From NCBI RefSeq assembly GCF_024139115.2, contig NC_085140.1:316265259-316329258 (forward strand): a stretch of DNA of 64,000 nucleotides, given 5' to 3'. The translations under genes were made by a program, and so were the position numbers. Every line of letters begins with the position of its first letter. Position 1 is the stretch's first letter. This document shows positions 32,293 through 42,831 of this stretch, in pieces. Source of the DNA: Armigeres subalbatus (taxonomy: Eukaryota; Arthropoda; Insecta; Diptera; Culicidae). The notes under the pieces are model-generated. The model saw only the letters and a program-made list of their open reading frames with translations. It was not told where the DNA came from and did no database searches.

Positions 32293-32512
32293 AATTATGT
32301 TGGTCCGTAGTCAGGATCAAGAGCCCCGATTCAAGTGCGGACCTTTGGCAGGTCAAGCCTTCTCCAAACGAGCGAGTCTAAGCCCATCAATGGATGTCGG
32401 CATAATCCGACGCAACTCGAAAGAAAGGCTTTTGATCCCGCAGCTGCCTACCGAAGATGATGAAGACGACGACGACTACCGCAATATCGAGTGCTTGGGT
32501 CGGGTTCAGGAG
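32293..32512 (+). CDS. Candidate coding exon of an unrecognised host gene
   Basis: A pyrimidine-rich 3' splice-like sequence, GATCCCCTTCAG, ends at 32292. The following frame (part of an open stretch 32279-32812) reads MLVRSQDQEPRFKCGPLAGQ, then a basic SIIRRNSKE-like segment (IIRRNSKERLLIPQLP) and an acidic EDDEDDDDYRNIECLG. Third positions vary in a way that looks like protein coding, unlike the repeat frames in the window. No good 5' splice site is visible after 32500 (GGGTCGGGTT is poor), and the frame stays open to 32812 with less convincing composition. No family is recognised. It could also be chance. Confidence 0.3.
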
Positions 32513-33265
32513 TTTTTGTTTTCTTATGGTTTCCCAGCATATAATTCGATGAGGAGCGTTCTCTCTCTGTTTCAAGGATCATATTACGTCATCTGGAACC
32601 TCTTCTTAATTATGTCAAGAGGCAGATACAGAGCGAGGCAAAAAAAAATGTGGAACGAATGGGTCGTTGGACTGTGTTCGGGTCGGTCGGTGGTCGACCG
32701 GCTAGATTGGGTTGGTTTATGTTTGCTAGCTTTGGAAGTACGGATGAATGTGGCGTCTGGTTTTGTCAATGTGGGAATTTTGAGATTTGAAACATTGTAT
32801 GGATATAATTGAGACCTTCCAGACGCCACTCAAAATATTTCGCCGGGTGACGTTCGGAGAATGGAGTAATAAATTTGAAATGGTTATTGTTGTGTCTGCG
32901 ATAAAGATATGGAGTCAAGTGCCTTTTTGTGATAGAATAGAATAGGAAAAGTTGTTTTTTTCATTAGAAAATGCGTTTAGTGTTGGGCTACTAAGCCAGA
33001 AGACTATTATGCTTCGTCACACCCCCAAAAACACACACACTCCATAAAAACTAGAGTTTCAAAAAGCTGCTTTGAAAATCTCTCGATCTTATCGGTTTAT
33101 AATAGAGTAAATTAAGATCGCATCTCAAGCCCATGAACTGTTTTTATTTTCCTTTTGATAGAAAATGGGTAACGGCAAAGCTTGGAACCTTTTCACGCAC
33201 GCACAATGGGTGGATTGTGAATTATCCGCGTTGTATTTTTTAATTTTTTGCGGTTCCCCTGCCAT
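32513..33265. other. No gene assigned
   Basis: Continuation of an open frame to 32812, then AT-rich sequence. No repeat or RNA signature seen. Confidence 0.35.
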
Positions 33266-33269
33266 TAGG

Positions 33270-33445
33270 TACATTTTTCCATTGGGACATTGCCGCCTCG
33301 TAGCTTAGTAGCTCATTAAGCACTACCACGGGTATTAATTGCGAGTTTTCTAAGCCAAGTCACTATTCTTACATACGTATATCATTGGACTTAGACGATA
33401 ATACTCTTATGCCCATAGACTTCTCGGTGACACGAAAATTTAAAC
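33270..33445 (-). mobile_element. Old Feilai-type SINE fragment
   Basis: The minus strand carries the diverged 3' half of the SINE (on + CCGCCTCGTAGCTTAGTAGC, ATATCATTGGACTTAGACGA, TTATGCCCATAG). The tRNA-like head is not visible; sequence continues to the LTR element at 33491. Confidence 0.65.
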
Positions 33446-33490
33446 CGAAATTGTGTATTGAATATTGGTATTGAATATTGTGCAACAATG

Positions 33491-34965
33491 TGTTACAATT
33501 TTTGAGATATTGCCGACAAAATGTACAGTAAATTTCCCGGAGTGGACACCGGTCAATAAACGCAGACAGTCGTACGATATCGCCTCTAATCTCTTTCGCA
33601 CACCGTAAGTTGACCCCTTCAATAATAGCGCACAAAAACACATACACTAATGGCTCGAAGCAAGATAGAACATCTCGCACAATAGCCACATCAGAGTGAT
33701 TTGATCAACCAAGTGTGAAGTACCTGGATTGAATAGTGCATGCAATCCTGAAAGGTGGCACAGGTTGCGTATTAAGATCCCTCTAAAACCATCACCAGCA
33801 TCACGTTTTCGAAAACCAGAGGTAAATTAACGAGATTCTGCCTCATTTTTCCATTTCTAATGGGCATGATTCACCATAGGAAAGTGCTTCAAACCACAAC
33901 CACGTGCAGTCAATCGGTCCGAGAAGCCAACCATAAAAGGTAAAGTGCATATCAATGCCTTTTGATGCATCATACCTAGCTCCAATATTACATGCTTTCA
34001 GGCTCGGTTGCATGTCCCGAGCGACTATCCGGCTCGATTGTAAAAGCGGTGACAGGGTCTAGTCCTCCAGATTCGGACACTGCTAAGGGTGACAAACGTA
34101 GATGCCAACACATCCGACACAGGTAGTATTCGCACTCTGCTACCTAGAAAGTGATCATCAACTATCCGTTTACAGATTCCACAATATACGGTTCACACGA
34201 TTGGCACTCGTTGGCAGCCAAAGACACAGAAGGCCTTCAATAGGTAAGCTCACGATCAATGCAATACCGAGTACAGAAGCTAATTGCGCTCGATGGCCCT
34301 TCAATAGAAGGCCTTTTGTTTGCAGCCTTGCATTTGCCGGTGAATCGACATCTGTACGCTCGTTGAGCGAGTATCGCACGGCGATCCCAAGCTGGTGGTG
34401 CAACTTTGAGGTGCAGGGAAGTCACGGGTGGTGCAGCAGATGATACGCATTGTGCGACATTGAACCGGGTACGACGCAACAAAAGGTAGTGCGACGGAGA
34501 GCGTGCGACATCAAGGAAGTAGCATCGATTTGCAGTGTGCATTCTGCTCGTCCGAGATTGCCAGGTGATGCTTCATGCAACAAAGGCACACTAGCGAATG
34601 TGCGCTGATAGCGATAACGACGATGCACCAGATGCAGCAGGGGGCCCCCATCGATGCTGATAAACGGACGGAGGATGAGAGAAATGTATGTACGTTAGGC
34701 AAATTAGCTGTAAGAACATTATGTGAAATGAACACTCAAATGAACCATCATTGCCAATTCTCCATTATTGCCGATTTCATGTTTTCTACTTTGAGTCAAT
34801 GAGCTGGGGTTTGAGACACAAAATAACACTTTGTGCAATTTGTGTAGCTGGTCGGGAAAGAAATTTTGAAGCTTTATAATAGCGAAGGAGATTTGCGGGA
34901 AGAGCCGTGTGTTCTACGTTATCGAATGCATTGTGTGCTAAGCCGCGTGACTGAAAATCGTAACA
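33491..34965 (+). repeat. 5' LTR of the plus-strand element
   Basis: A 1475-bp repeat, TG..CA bounded, matching 41359-42831 with few changes. Frames inside (for example 34102-34443) recur identically in the other LTR and are not considered genes. Confidence 0.93.
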
Positions 34966-34966
34966 T

Positions 34967-34979
34967 TGGCGCCCAGACT
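34967..34979 (+). promoter_or_regulatory. Primer-binding site (TGGCGCCCAGACT)
   Basis: One base after the LTR, with the same TGGCGCCC start as the minus-strand element. The tRNA is not assigned. Confidence 0.75.
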
Positions 34980-35083
34980 AAAAAACCCACTAGTGAGTTT
35001 GATCGATTCGCGTAGTCAAGCTGTCAAATAAGTGATCTGTGTGTATAGTTAAATTAGTGATATCCGTGTCATACTAGCTGGAG

Positions 35084-37048
35084 ATGGATCTTAATCACCT
35101 CACCCCGGAGGAAATAGAGTTCGAACTGCTAGTTCGGAAAACGACTGGTACGAGAGGAAAAAACTTGGAGTGGAAAGCATCACGACTACAGCAACTATTG
35201 GACAGTGAACTCAATGGATCGCCGGTACCCAACTGTTCATCCCACGTACTAACGGATATGGACAGTATATATCAATGTCAAACGAAGCTGTCTCCAATTT
35301 TGCAAGCTTTGGATGGTGCTTTCAGACAAAGGAACGACAACCAGGTGAATGCATTGAAATCAAGACTGTTGCATTACCAATTTCGACTTTCGCTTATATC
35401 GGATCCGATGATACTAATCAATGCAAAGAAAACACTGGAAAAGGTAGGCCTCGCTCTACAGAAAATCGAGAAATACATCCAGAATCAAGCATCAGGAACA
35501 TCAGCAGGACAAGCGGATACAGAGGACCTTCCAAGTGATCCAGAAACGATAAAGCGGTTAAAGATCGCGAAACTTCAATCGAGCATCAACGAAACATCAA
35601 AGCATCAACTACAATTAGAAAAGCAGCTTCAAGAAGAACTTCAGGGCAACCAAATACCTGAAGAGCAGTCAAACCAGAATCCAGTAGTTCTCGACGGGAA
35701 ACATCAAGACCAAGAGAAGCAATCGAGGCTCCAACACCAACAAATGGAATATCGTAGAGAGGATCAACAATTACCGCCACCTCAAGTTCAACAGTCTCAA
35801 CAACATCAACAGCATCCAAATCCCATGGAACAACAACAACAACAACAACAAGATCCACGACAACCATCGCCGCAGCAGTTTTCTTCACAACCTCCACTGC
35901 TATTTTCTGATCATCAACAACAACAAGATCATCTACTGTGGCAAGATCAGCAAAACAGAGGTTTTCATCAGGAGCAAAGCCTTCGTTTATTGCTGAACCA
36001 AATGCAGATACAGCAGCAACAGTTAGAGCGACAGCTTCAACAGGAGCAATACAGACGACAACAGCTAGAAGCACATTTACAGCATCAACAGTTAAGATTG
36101 ACAGCACCTCCACAGCGAGAAAACGAAATCCCGAATTACACCTTTGGCGCGATTTCAGGATACTGGGGTCCGTACAATCAACGAGACTCCGGGATAGCTG
36201 AACATCCCCAGGAATATGAGCAACAAAATTTCAGGGGAACGCCTAATAGATCCAACACACCGAGAATCAATACTCAACAGTCAAATAGTTACAGATTTCT
36301 GCAACCGGTACATAAGTGGTCATTCGAGTACTCAGGAGAAGGTAACATCGTAAAGTTAGGCGAATTTCTGAATCAGGTGAACACCTACGCTGTCACCGAA
36401 GGCATGGATGAGCAAACATTGCTTCGCTCAATCAAACATCTATTGAAAGGAAGAGCACTTCAGTGGTACACGCGCTCGTATCTAATCCTTACAACTTGGG
36501 ACATCTTTAAAGCAGAAATCAAACAAGAGTTCTTACCTCCGAACTACTCGGAGATTGTGAAGCAGGATCTGTACTTACGATTCCAAGGTCCAAATGAGTC
36601 ATTCACAACATTCTACAGAGACCTAGTAGCGGCGTTCGAGATAATGGAACCAGCAATATCAGAGTCAGAGAAGTTATTCATCTTGAAATCACATCTCAAC
36701 ACGGACTTCTCCCCAATTGCTTCGGCGTCCCGATCGGCGAGTGTCCGTGACCTCGTGGCAGTATGCAAAGATTTCGAAGTTTCTCGTTCTTACGCACTAA
36801 GAGGGCGAGCACCAACAACGCGAGTCCTAGGAACCCGGCATGAGAATTCATCACTTCATCAGCCCGTGATCAATAGATTGGACAACAGTGGCCGGCCGCC
36901 ATTAAATCGACAACCGTACGGCACAGCGCGGGTCAGCATGGTAGAGCATAATCAAGAGGTCGAAGAAGAAGTGGATCCGGTGAGCATCAGGGAAGAGAAG
37001 CGTTTCATCAGGACATTGCTTACCGGAACGAAGCTGCGTCGAATCTAA
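35084..37048 (+). CDS. gag: Gag polyprotein with glutamine-rich central region
   Basis: A 654-codon frame. N-terminal domain (residues 1-115) with LTPEEIEFELLVRKTTG and NALKSRLLHYQFRL, homologous to the separate upstream ORF of the minus-strand element. Residues about 160-345 are very rich in Gln (QQQQQQQ, QMQIQQQQLERQLQQE), predicted coiled coil or low complexity. The gag domain lies at about 405-570 (HKWSFEYSGEGNIVKLGEFL, RALQWYTRSYL, ESFTTFYRDLVAAFEIME). The frame then ends early at 37048 through a frame change. The zinc knuckles lie in the next frame (to 37359). Expected to form the particle and package RNA. Confidence 0.88.
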   Translation: MDLNHLTPEEIEFELLVRKTTGTRGKNLEWKASRLQQLLDSELNGSPVPNCSSHVLTDMDSIYQCQTKLSPILQALDGAFRQRNDNQVNALKSRLLHYQFRLSLISDPMILINAKKTLEKVGLALQKIEKYIQNQASGTSAGQADTEDLPSDPETIKRLKIAKLQSSINETSKHQLQLEKQLQEELQGNQIPEEQSNQNPVVLDGKHQDQEKQSRLQHQQMEYRREDQQLPPPQVQQSQQHQQHPNPMEQQQQQQQDPRQPSPQQFSSQPPLLFSDHQQQQDHLLWQDQQNRGFHQEQSLRLLLNQMQIQQQQLERQLQQEQYRRQQLEAHLQHQQLRLTAPPQRENEIPNYTFGAISGYWGPYNQRDSGIAEHPQEYEQQNFRGTPNRSNTPRINTQQSNSYRFLQPVHKWSFEYSGEGNIVKLGEFLNQVNTYAVTEGMDEQTLLRSIKHLLKGRALQWYTRSYLILTTWDIFKAEIKQEFLPPNYSEIVKQDLYLRFQGPNESFTTFYRDLVAAFEIMEPAISESEKLFILKSHLNTDFSPIASASRSASVRDLVAVCKDFEVSRSYALRGRAPTTRVLGTRHENSSLHQPVINRLDNSGRPPLNRQPYGTARVSMVEHNQEVEEEVDPVSIREEKRFIRTLLTGTKLRRI

Positions 37049-37359
37049 CAGAAGAGGTAAATGCCATTCGAGGGCAGAATAATTGGAGCGGAAGATCGGC
37101 GTCTGACACCACATCGAACCAGTCGGGTAGGAATTCCATACGGGAGGCTCCAATAGTAACAGTATGTTGGCAATGTGAAAACCCTGGACACACTTATTTC
37201 AGATGTCCTAATCCAAAACGCTACTTGTTTTGCTACAGCTGCGGCAAGAAAGGATGTACAACGCGCAACTGCGAAGCCTGCATCTTACGCTGGAGACAAT
37301 TAGACACACAAAATGAGCTTCCGATTTCGGGAAACCGGAACTGGGAGAACCCACAGTAA
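37020..37359 (+). pseudogene. gag: Gag C-terminus (zinc knuckles) in a shifted frame
   Basis: This frame reads RNEAASNLTEEVNAIRGQ and then CWQCENPGHTYFRC and CYSCGKKGCTTRNC, ending ENPQ and stop at 37357-37359. The first knuckle is CCHC; the second lacks His. It is separated from the main gag frame by an indel near 37015-37025. Its end overlaps the pol frame by about 40 bases, pol being -1 relative to it. Confidence 0.8.
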
Positions 37360-37361
37360 AG

Positions 37362-38363
37362 GTGGTGGGATCTCCCGAAAAATCGATGGTGCCTTTGCTA
37401 CGTAATATTCCGGCTTTTTGTAAGGCGGACTCTATTATAATTGATACGGAAAACAACGATAATCGACCATATGCAGCTATATCGATCCTTGGGAAAAAAA
37501 TACGAGGATTGTTGGATAGCGGCGCAACCTGCAGTCTTATAGGAGGATCTCTAGCAAAAATTGCAGACGAACTGGGACTTCAAAAATTTCCGGTTATAGG
37601 AGAAGTAAAAACAGCAGACAACTCGCCACACAAAGTCTCGTTTTTCTCCCATGTACCAATCGCTTATAATAATAAGAATGCAACTCTTCCTATACTATTC
37701 ATCGAATCTATGCCTCCTTTGTTAATCCTAGGAATGGATTTTTGGACGAAGTTTGGCATCAAACCAAGGATCTGTGGAGTCACAACTAGCGGGGACTTGG
37801 AAAATTCAGTAATAGGAACATTAACGCGAGAAGAGCAGGATCAACTACAAGCAACAATCCTAGAATTCCCAACATCGGCAAACCAGGGTCAGTTAGGTAG
37901 AACAAACCTATACTGCCACAAAATGAACACTGGCACCGCACCACCATTTAAACAAAATTACTACCCCATGTCCAGATTCGTACTGGAGGACTTGAACAAA
38001 GAAGTGGACAGAATGCTTGAGCTGGGTGTGATAGAAGAAGCAGTTTGCTGTCCTTGGAATAATGCCACGGTGGCAGTTAAGAAAAAAGACGGTTCTATAC
38101 GATTGTGTTTGGACGCCAGGAAACTGAACTCAGTCCTAGTTCAAGAAGCATACCCAATTCCGCAGATAGCATCCATCGTCAACAACCTGAGCGGATCGAA
38201 GTTTCTCTCCTCAATCGACCTAGAATCAGCATTTTGGCAAATACCACTTGAGGAAGAATCAAAACAGAAGACAGCTTTACCATTCCGCAACGAGGGCACT
38301 ACCAGTTTACAGTGGTTCCATTTGGATTATCAACGGCCAGTCAGGCCCTATCGCGTGTCATGA
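37362..38363 (+). pseudogene. pol: Pol: protease and reverse transcriptase N-terminal part
   Basis: Protease active site GLLDSGATCSLIGG (near 37505-37545) and LLILGMDFWTKF. RT begins with VIEEAVCCPWNNATVAVKKK and DGSIRLCLDARKLNSV, then SSIDLESAFWQIPL. The frame leaves the RT near 38300 through an indel and ends at 38363. Upstream the frame is open for about 40 bases over the gag end without ATG. This suggests expression by -1 frameshifting, but that is inference. Confidence 0.88.
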
Positions 38364-39868
38364 ATCACTTATTCATCGACCTGGAGCCAAAAGCATTCGT
38401 TTATTTGGACGACCTAATATTGGCAACAGAAACGTTCCAAGAGCATCTCGAACTACTCCACGAAATCATTAGAAGACTGAAAAGCGCTGGTCTGACTATC
38501 AATGCCGAGAAATCTGCCTTTTGCAGGAAAAGCTTGCAGTATTTAGGCTACGTACTGGATCAACAAGGCTGGCGCGTTGACGAAGGGAAAGTAGAAGCAA
38601 TAACAAAATTTCCGGCTCCGACAAACAAAAAGGAGGTTCAACGATTTATCGGCATGTGTGGGTGGTACCGAAGATTCATACAGAATTTCTCCAAAACAGC
38701 TGCCCCTTTGACGGAACTCACAAAAGCTGGAAACAAATTTAAATGGACTGAAGAATGCGAGAATGCCTTCCAAACTCTCAAATCGCACCTCATATCGGCC
38801 CCGGTCTTGGCAACGCCAGATTATTCAAAGCCATTTTCCGTGGCATGCGACGCGTCCGATGTGGCAATAGGAGGTGTATTAACACAAGTAATCGAAGGAG
38901 AAGAAAAAGTAATCTGTTACTTCTCCCAGAAACTCGCTTCCTCCGAACGAAAGTATTCAGTGACCCAACGCGAGTGTTTGGCGGTTATACGATCAATTGA
39001 GAAGTTTCGTGGATATCTCGAAGGAACACACTTCACGGTTTACTGCGACCACTCAAGTTTGACCTACCTTAAAACCATGAAAAATCCAACGCCGCTTCTT
39101 GCTAGGTGGATCCTGCGGATGAACGCATACTCCTTCGACATAAAATACCGCAAAGGAAGTTCCAACACTGTCCCTGATTGTCTAAGTCGAGTAGAAATTG
39201 TAAACTCTTTGAGCGCATCACCCACAACAGCTTCGGATCCATGGTTTGGCCGGTTGGTTGAAAATGTTCGGAAGGATGCTGATAAGTTTCCAGAATTCAG
39301 GATAATCGACGGACAACTGTACAAAAATTGCGCTATGAAAGACGAGACTGGCGGAAAAGTTCATCGTTGGAAAAAAGTAGTTCCAACTCATCTTCGTCGT
39401 GAGCTCATGCATCGATTCCATGATATACCCACCGCTGCTCACCTCGGAGGAGATCGTACATTGCTTCGTATTCAACGCGACCACTATTGGCCTCAGATGG
39501 CGGCGGATATCAGGAAATACGTACGAACCTGCGACGTATGCAAAGCTTGCAAGGCACCTAATAAAACCTTAACACCAACATTAGGCAACCCTAAACCAGC
39601 ACAACTGCCTTGGGAGCTAATTTCAGTAGATTGGGTTGGCCCACTCACACGATCAAAGAAAGGTAATACAGTTCTTTTAGTCATAGTCGACTGGGTGACA
39701 AAATTCATCGTCATAGAGCCATTTCGATCGGCAAATGCTCAGAAAATGTCTGAGTTTCTAGAGCACTACGTATTTCTTCGATTCTCCACGCCAAGGATCA
39801 TCGTTTCGGATTCGGGATCCCAATTTTATCCCAGGTCTTCCAGACCTTGCTCAAAAGATACAATGTAA
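38312..39868 (+). pseudogene. pol: Pol: RT palm/thumb, RNase H and integrase N-terminal part
   Basis: Continues RT with TVPFGLS-like sequence, the catalytic FVYLDDLILATE (near 38395-38425) and YLGYVLDQQGW. RNase H: FSVACDASDVAIGGVL, KYSVTQRECLAVI, YCDHSSLTYL. Integrase: HRFHDIPTAAHLGG and CDVCKACK (HHCC zinc site), then ISVDWVGPLTRSKKGN and IIVSDSGSQF (first two catalytic Asp). A frame change near 39825-39845 cuts off the segment with the glutamate. Confidence 0.9.
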
Positions 39869-40386
39869 TTCATATGAGAACTGCTTTCTATACACCAATG
39901 TGTAACGCAGCAGAGAGGACAAATCGAACGCTCATCACATGTGTTAGATCGCTACTCGATGAAGACCAAAGAGATTGGGACGTGCATATTCAACAAATAG
40001 TATGTGCAATTAATACTGCAAAGCACGAAACCCTTGGATGTAGTCCTTACTACTGCAACTTTGGAAGGGATCACATTCTATACACAAATCAGTATGTTGC
40101 CGCCAAAGCCAATTCGGCCGAAGACTCTCAAGCAGCCCAAAAGGCAAGAATAATATCGGTTCATAACATTCAACATTTCGTGTTAGCAAGGATCAAAGCT
40201 GCCCATGACAACAGCAAGAAACGTTATGACCTAAGAGCTCGGAATAGAACATTCGCAGAAGGAGAAATAGTGTGGAGAAGATCATTCGAGTTATCCAATG
40301 CAGCAGAGCATCGAACGAAAAATTGGGAGCAAAGTTTATACCATGCATCGTTAGACAAGCGCAAGGATGCAACAATTACACACTAG
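39847..40386 (+). pseudogene. pol: Pol: integrase C-terminal part
   Basis: TAFYTPMCNAAERTNRTLIT contains the catalytic Glu region, followed by INTAKHETLGCSPYYCNFGR and the C-terminal RNRTFAEGEIVWRRSFEL. Near 40320 a further frame change occurs, and the natural end is readable in another frame to a stop near 40440. Confidence 0.85.
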
Positions 40387-40444
40387 AAGACATCAAGACA
40401 TCGAAAACCGGCGTTTATCACGCAAAAGATATCAAACCAGACTA

Positions 40445-41297
40445 AAACCATACCATCAAGCTAAGTCCACAGCACCCTTCCGCTGGCAACAAACAGCAAT
40501 CGCCATAAACACATCGTGTTGGATGCAGAAGAGATAAGAAAACTCGTTCCAAAGTTTCTCATCCGGACACGATCAAGCAACGAAACCCATTTATCCAGCT
40601 ATGTACGCAGAACTACTGTCCGACTATGAGCAGATGCCACCAAAAACATGTTCGCTGTTGACTCGAAGGCCCAATAACTAATCACGAAACCTCGTCACAG
40701 CAAGCAGTTTTACAGACTCTTCGTCCGTCGAACACGTTAGAAACCCCACATTAATGAAACTGCGGAACAACTATATCAACATCAGATCGCTACTACCGAG
40801 TTCGCAAGAAACACACTTCCATCGTATATACCACTTTATGATCACTCACTTAGTCTGGTAGAGGAAAACGCCATACGCAACTCAAGGCACTTTTAATACC
40901 CCAAGCTCACGGCCCTTACGACTCAATATAGTACAGATCACCAAATAATTGTATTTTCTCGGTAAAATTTCTGGCGCCCAACTACATTACCGTAACTCAG
41001 ATGATGGAGACGCGATTGACCGTAGAATAGGATAGTATATAAGGAAGTAGTCATAGAGATATTCCGCAGCGCATCAGCGGCGGCGAAGACATTCATTTTG
41101 GATAGATCTGGCACACTTTGTGTTTCAAGACAAACGCTACCGTTAGCTAATAAGTATGTTTCTGGAGTACCGTAGATTAGGAAAATCAACCAATACTCGA
41201 TGTCCTAGGTAGAACCTCAGGAAAAGATCTGATCGATATTGTTTAGTATTAGAATCAATCGACCTTTCCATGATTTGATCGTCAGCAGATATAAAAT
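40445..41297 (+). other. 3' non-coding region of the plus-strand LTR element
   Basis: About 0.85 kb without a reading frame of note and with no envelope signature. Confidence 0.55.
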
Positions 41298-41338
41298 CGA
41301 AATTTTTGCGAATTTTTGCAACATTCGCAAAAATTTCG
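41298..41338 (+). other. Perfect 16-bp hairpin just upstream of the 3' LTR
   Basis: The arms CGAAATTTTTGCGAAT (41298-41313) and the exact complement (41323-41338) have a 9-nt loop. The hairpin ends 20 nt before the LTR. No polypurine tract adjoins the LTR (sequence GTTTGAATGATTTTG). Confidence 0.9.
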
Positions 41339-41358
41339 ACACCGTTTGAATGATTTTG

Positions 41359-42831
41359 TGTTACAATTTTTGAGATATTGCCGACAAAATGTACAGTAAA
41401 TTTCCCGGAGTGGACACCGGTCAATAAACGCAGACAGTCGTACGATATCGCCTCTTATTTCTTTCGCACACCGTAAGTTGACCCTTCAATAATAGCGCAC
41501 AAAAACACATACACTAATGGCTCGAAGCAAGATAGAACATCTCGCACAATAGCCACATCAGAGTGATTTGATCAACCAAGTGTGAAGTACCTGGATTGAA
41601 TAGTGCATGCAATCCTGAAAGGTGGCATAGGTTGCGTATTAAGATCCCTCTAAAACCATCACCAGCATCACGTTTTCGAAAACCAGAGGTAAATTAACGA
41701 GATTCTGCCTCATTTTTCCATTTCTAATGGGCATGATTCACCATAGGAAAGTGCTTCAAACCACAACCACGTGCAGTCAATCGGTCCGAGAAGCCAACCA
41801 TAAAAGGTAAAGTGCATATCAATGCCTTTTGATGCATCATACCTAGCTCCAATATTACATGCTTTCAGGCTCGGTTGCATGTCCCGAGCGACTATCCGGC
41901 TCGATTGTAAAAGCGGTGACAGGGTCTAGTCCTCCAGATTCGGACACTGCTAAGGGTGACAAACGTAGATGCCAACACATCCGACACAGGTAGTATTCGC
42001 ACTCTGCTACCTAGAAAGTGATCATCAACTATCCGTTTACAGATTCCACAATATACGGTTCACACGATTGGCACTCGTTGGCAGCCAAAGACACAGAAGG
42101 CCTTCAATAGGTAAGCTCACGATCAATGCAATACCGAGTACAGAAGCTAATTGCGCTCGATGGCCCTTCAATAGAAGGCCTTTTGTTTGCAGCCTTGCAT
42201 TTGCCGGTGAATCGACATCTGTACGCTCGTTGAGCGAGTATCGCACGGCGATCCCAAGCTGGTGGTGCAACTTTGAGGTGCAGGGAAGTCACGGGTGGTG
42301 CAGCAGATGATACGCATTGTGCGACATTGAACCGGGTACGACGCAACAAAAGGTAGTGCGACGGAGAGCGTGCGACATCAAGGAAGTAGCATCGATTTGC
42401 AGTGTGCATTCTGCTCGTCCGAGATTGCCAGGTGATGCTTCATGCAACAAAGGCACACTAGCGAATGTGCGCTGATAGCGATAACGACGATGCACCAGAT
42501 GCAGCAGGGGGCCCCCATCGATGCTGATAAACGGACGGAGGATGAGAAAATGTATGTACGTTAGGCAAATTAGCTGTAAGAACATTATGTGAAATGAACA
42601 CTCAAATGAACCATCATTGCCAATTCTCCATTATTGCCGATCTCATGTTTTCTACTTTGAGTCAATGAGCTGGGGTTTGAGACACAAAATAACACTTTGT
42701 GCAATTTGTGTAGCTTGTCGGGAAAGAAATTTTGAAGCTTTACAATAGCGAAGGAGATTTGCGGGAAGAGCCGTGTGTTCTACGTTATCGAATGCATTGT
42801 GTGCTAAGCCGCGTGACTGAAAATCGTAACA
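41359..42831 (+). repeat. 3' LTR of the plus-strand element
   Basis: A 1473-bp copy of 33491-34965. It has about nine differences including two 1-base indels. Confidence 0.93.

Larger units (their letters stand above)
33491..42831 (+). mobile_element. Full-length Ty3/gypsy LTR retrotransposon (9.34 kb), inactive
   Basis: Direct repeats of about 1.47 kb (TGTTACAA..CGTAACA) bracket gag, protease, RT, RNase H and integrase on the + strand. The flanks AATG and TATG match in three of four bases, so the target duplication is uncertain. LTRs differ at about nine sites (roughly 0.6%), so insertion looks recent, yet gag-pol has at least four frame changes (near 37020, 38300, 39830 and 40320). It shares primer-site start, gag N-terminal domain, modified second zinc knuckle, long LTRs and a pre-LTR hairpin with the minus-strand element, and is probably a sister family. 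Confidence 0.93.

Noticed and set aside
33487..33490. Exact target duplication of the plus-strand LTR element
   Set aside because: AATG at the left and TATG (42832-42835) at the right differ in one base, so I treat the duplication as uncertain.
34102..34443. 113-codon frame in the LTR, repeated exactly at 41969-42310
   Set aside because: Conservation follows from LTR identity. No domain, and overlapping frames on the other strand are equally open.
35586..36113. 175-codon minus-strand frame rich in Val and Ala
   Set aside because: It is the antisense shadow of the Gln-rich part of gag (CAA/CAG read in reverse).
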